Below, one piece after another: positions 5,914 through 6,992 of a stretch of 6,992 nt of DNA; the first letter of the stretch is position 1; the number at the start of each line of letters is the position of its first letter. Below the pieces are notes generated by a model. The model saw only the letters and a list, made by a program, of their open reading frames with translations, made no database searches and was not told the DNA's origin. The stretch is from Gammaproteobacteria bacterium. Its GTDB lineage: Bacteria > Pseudomonadota > Gammaproteobacteria > GRL18. The stretch lies in the NCBI GenBank assembly GCA_013139395.1, contig WTAX01000052.1:1-6992 (forward strand), read 5' to 3'. The position numbers and the translations under genes are program-made.

Positions 5914-6546
5914 ATGAAATGGCAATCTGTAATAAGGTGTTTAGGACTGTCGGGTCTTTTTCTGTTTATATCCCCGGCATTCTCCACAGAAGATACGGCT
6001 TTTACCGAGTCTGTTGTTATCTTTAATACCATCTGTGCAAAATGTCACGAAGCGCAATGCAGTGGTCGATTGAGTTTTGATGATGCCTTTGAGAGATCAA
6101 GCGATCATATCCTGCGATACTATGGTCAGGCCTCCGGGAAACAATGGCTGCAAAAAGAGTTATTCGACATTCTTTACTATATGAAAGAAAAGTGCGCCTA
6201 TTATCCAATGCAGTCTCCTGTTCCTATAAAGAGGATCTGGAGTGGAGACATATTGGAGAAATTCACGACTTTGATGGCAAGGAACTACTTTATTCCTGTA
6301 GGCAACTTTAGTCCTGGAGCTTATCGTATCGAACTTGAGCTGGAGAAGGATGTAAAGGTCACTGCGCATCTGATATCGGAGGAATTCGAAATGGCTATTG
6401 ATGATTGTTATCAATCAAGCGACCAGCGGATAAATATCCCGTTCCTCATAGAAGAACCGGGAGACTACTATTTTCGCATGTATCCAAGAGAGGCTGTCGA
6501 GCTCATCAGACTGACAATAACCCCTCAGGAAAGTGAAGTTCATTGA
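5914..6546 (+). CDS. Periplasmic monoheme c-type cytochrome with a beta-rich C-terminal region
   Basis: The protein has 210 residues. Residues 1-24 are a signal peptide (basic start, hydrophobic core, PAFS before a likely cut), sending it to the periplasm. CAKCH at 41-45 is the single heme c attachment site, with His45 as the lower axial ligand. Possible second ligands are Met90 and Met99, in helical sequence ending KCAYYPM; the sequence alone cannot decide. Residues about 46-105 finish a small class I-like heme domain. Residues about 128-203 look like beta-strands (GAYRIELEL, DVKVTAHLI, GDYYFRMYP) and resemble a jelly-roll or pre-peptidase-C-type domain. Extra cysteines are at 49, 94 and 165, of which 49 and 94 could form a disulfide. 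The start is supported by AGGGG (5901-5905) eight bases upstream. Electron transfer is inferred from the heme motif, and no redox partner is encoded nearby. Confidence 0.88.
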   Translation: MKWQSVIRCLGLSGLFLFISPAFSTEDTAFTESVVIFNTICAKCHEAQCSGRLSFDDAFERSSDHILRYYGQASGKQWLQKELFDILYYMKEKCAYYPMQSPVPIKRIWSGDILEKFTTLMARNYFIPVGNFSPGAYRIELELEKDVKVTAHLISEEFEMAIDDCYQSSDQRINIPFLIEEPGDYYFRMYPREAVELIRLTITPQESEVH

Positions 6547-6643
6547 AATAGGGAACGTCGTATGTGAGTGGTTAAGGCTATGAAATGATTTAGCAACTTT
6601 GCAAACTGAACAACTTAGTCTATTCTAATTATATGAAGTCAAC

Positions 6644-6667
6644 AAAAAAACAGGTTAGCAAAACCTG
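6644..6667 (-). terminator. Strong Rho-independent terminator facing the minus strand
   Basis: CAGGTT (6651-6656) and AACCTG (6662-6667) form a perfect 6-bp stem with a 5-nt loop. A7 lies at 6644-6650, which reads as T7 directly after the stem on the minus strand. On the plus strand the stem is followed by ATTGTATC and only later by T5 (6678-6682), so plus-strand termination after the cytochrome gene would be weak. No minus-strand gene was found to its right in the window. Confidence 0.7.
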
Positions 6668-6695
6668 ATTGTATCAATTTTTGCATATCACTCTA

Positions 6696-6723
6696 TTTTT
6701 GTGACACAAGCAAAGTTTATAAT
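6696..6723 (+). promoter_or_regulatory. Candidate promoter of the YbaK-type gene
   Basis: TATAAT at 6718-6723 is a perfect -10 hexamer, 25 bp before the start codon. The -35 region is poor: TTTTTG at 6696-6701 is 16 bp upstream. A transcript would start near 6730 and include the ribosome binding site. Confidence 0.5.
6699..6709. repeat. Palindrome in the -35 region of the YbaK-type gene promoter
   Basis: TTGTG-A-CACAA is an odd-centred palindrome with perfect 5-bp arms around A6704. It lies where a -35 element would be and could be a regulator site that makes up for the poor -35. It is short, so chance is possible. Confidence 0.3.
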
Positions 6724-6736
6724 GCAGTTTCTTGAA

Positions 6737-6742
6737 AAGGAG
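6737..6742 (+). promoter_or_regulatory. Ribosome binding site of the YbaK-type gene
   Basis: AAGGAG lies six bases before ATG 6749. It is a near-ideal Shine-Dalgarno sequence that fixes the start. Confidence 0.85.
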
Positions 6743-6748
6743 CTAAAT

Positions 6749-6992
6749 ATGTCAGTAGCGGCAACAATACAATCGTGTTTATCAGAGCACAAAGTGAAAT
6801 ATGAACTGGTGCCTCATCCAAGAACATACTCCAGTCATGAAACCGCTCAAGTTGCCCATATCTTTGAGGACCATATTGCCAAGGCAGTGATTGTTGAAGA
6901 TACGCAAGGCTATGCCATGGTGGTGATTCCGGCAAGTGACTGGCTCAAACTGCATGCCTTAAAAGAAGAGCTTGATCGTGATTTCCATCTTG
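6749..6992 (+). CDS. YbaK/EbsC-family aminoacyl-tRNA deacylase, N-terminal part, cut by the window end
   Basis: The frame starts at ATG 6749 and stays open to the end of the window, giving 81 residues. It begins MSVAATIQ and contains YELVPHP, SSHETAQVAH and HIAKAVIVED, then YAMVVIP. This order matches the YbaK/EbsC or ProX fold, whose members hydrolyse wrongly charged tRNAs such as Cys-tRNA(Pro) or Ala-tRNA(Pro) in the cytoplasm. Lys45 in IAKAVIVED is at the position of the conserved functional lysine of the family. A freestanding protein is likely because the start has its own strong ribosome binding site, but the C-terminus is not visible. Some members of this branch carry an added C-terminal domain. 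The exact tRNA substrate cannot be told from this fragment. Confidence 0.88.
   Translation, partial: MSVAATIQSCLSEHKVKYELVPHPRTYSSHETAQVAHIFEDHIAKAVIVEDTQGYAMVVIPASDWLKLHALKEELDRDFHL

Larger units (their letters stand above)
5736..5918 (+). pseudogene. Remnant of a radical SAM protein gene (N-terminal fragment only)
   Basis: The plus-strand frame containing 5745 reads FGLVPSRRL, then PGINNISPWTCSYFCIYC. This matches the start of a radical SAM family (COG0731-like, related to wyosine-type enzymes) that begins FGPVPSRRLGRSLGINNIPPK.CSYSCVYCQLGRT. The CxxxCxxC motif that would hold the 4Fe-4S cluster is present (Cys codons at 5826-5828... in the CSYFCIYC stretch, ending 5849). The rest of the enzyme is missing, probably 200 or more residues. 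After Ala-Tyr-Glu (about 5918) the frame runs through the cytochrome gene out of frame to a stop at 6024-6026. No good start codon is left: an in-frame TAG is at 5730-5732, and the codon spaced properly from AGAGAGG (5721-5727) is GTA at 5736. Two in-frame 9-bp duplications add three residues each. I read it as a decayed, truncated gene, although the frame has no internal stops. Confidence 0.72.

Noticed and set aside
5745..6026. 94-codon frame as an intact small radical SAM-like protein
   Set aside because: Its last third overlaps the signal peptide and heme region of the cytochrome in another frame, and the family's remaining domains are missing. A truncated remnant explains it better.

Overview
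The window most resembles a gammaproteobacterial chromosome of mixed base composition. This is inferred from the gene families: a short divergent PRPP synthetase, a COG1033-type RND/MMPL exporter, a small periplasmic monoheme cytochrome and a YbaK-type deacylase. It cannot be narrowed to a genus without a database search. Nothing here looks like a CRISPR array, tRNA, rRNA or intact insertion sequence.

Layout from left to right: (1) the 3' end of a ribose-phosphate pyrophosphokinase gene (1-384, +). (2) A 201-bp convergent intergenic region holding a weak terminator and a bulged inverted repeat. (3) A secreted, modular subtilisin-family protease (586-2685, -) with signal peptide, I9-like propeptide, S8 catalytic domain, PKD domain and two related fibronectin-III-like domains. 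Its DNA is clearly AT-richer than the exporter gene next door. (4) A 429-bp divergent intergenic region with promoter-like sites on both strands and a perfect 10-bp inverted repeat. (5) A large RND/MMPL-family membrane protein (3115-5652, +) whose start codon is unclear. (6) A degenerate 5' fragment of a radical SAM gene (about 5736-5918), carrying two in-frame 9-bp duplications. (7) A secreted c-type cytochrome (5914-6546, +) whose ribosome binding site and start codon lie inside the tail of that fragment. (8) A 202-bp gap containing a strong terminator that faces the minus strand and a promoter. (9) The 5' end of a YbaK/EbsC-type aminoacyl-tRNA deacylase gene (6749-end, +).

The genes do not form one pathway. 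Nucleotide metabolism, envelope export, secreted proteolysis, periplasmic electron transfer and tRNA proofreading sit side by side, each apparently with its own promoter. I did not find a convincing new multi-gene system. The points most worth checking are the radical SAM remnant with its tandem duplications, the terminator with no visible gene to serve, the unusual start of the exporter, and the AT-rich protease as a possible acquired gene.
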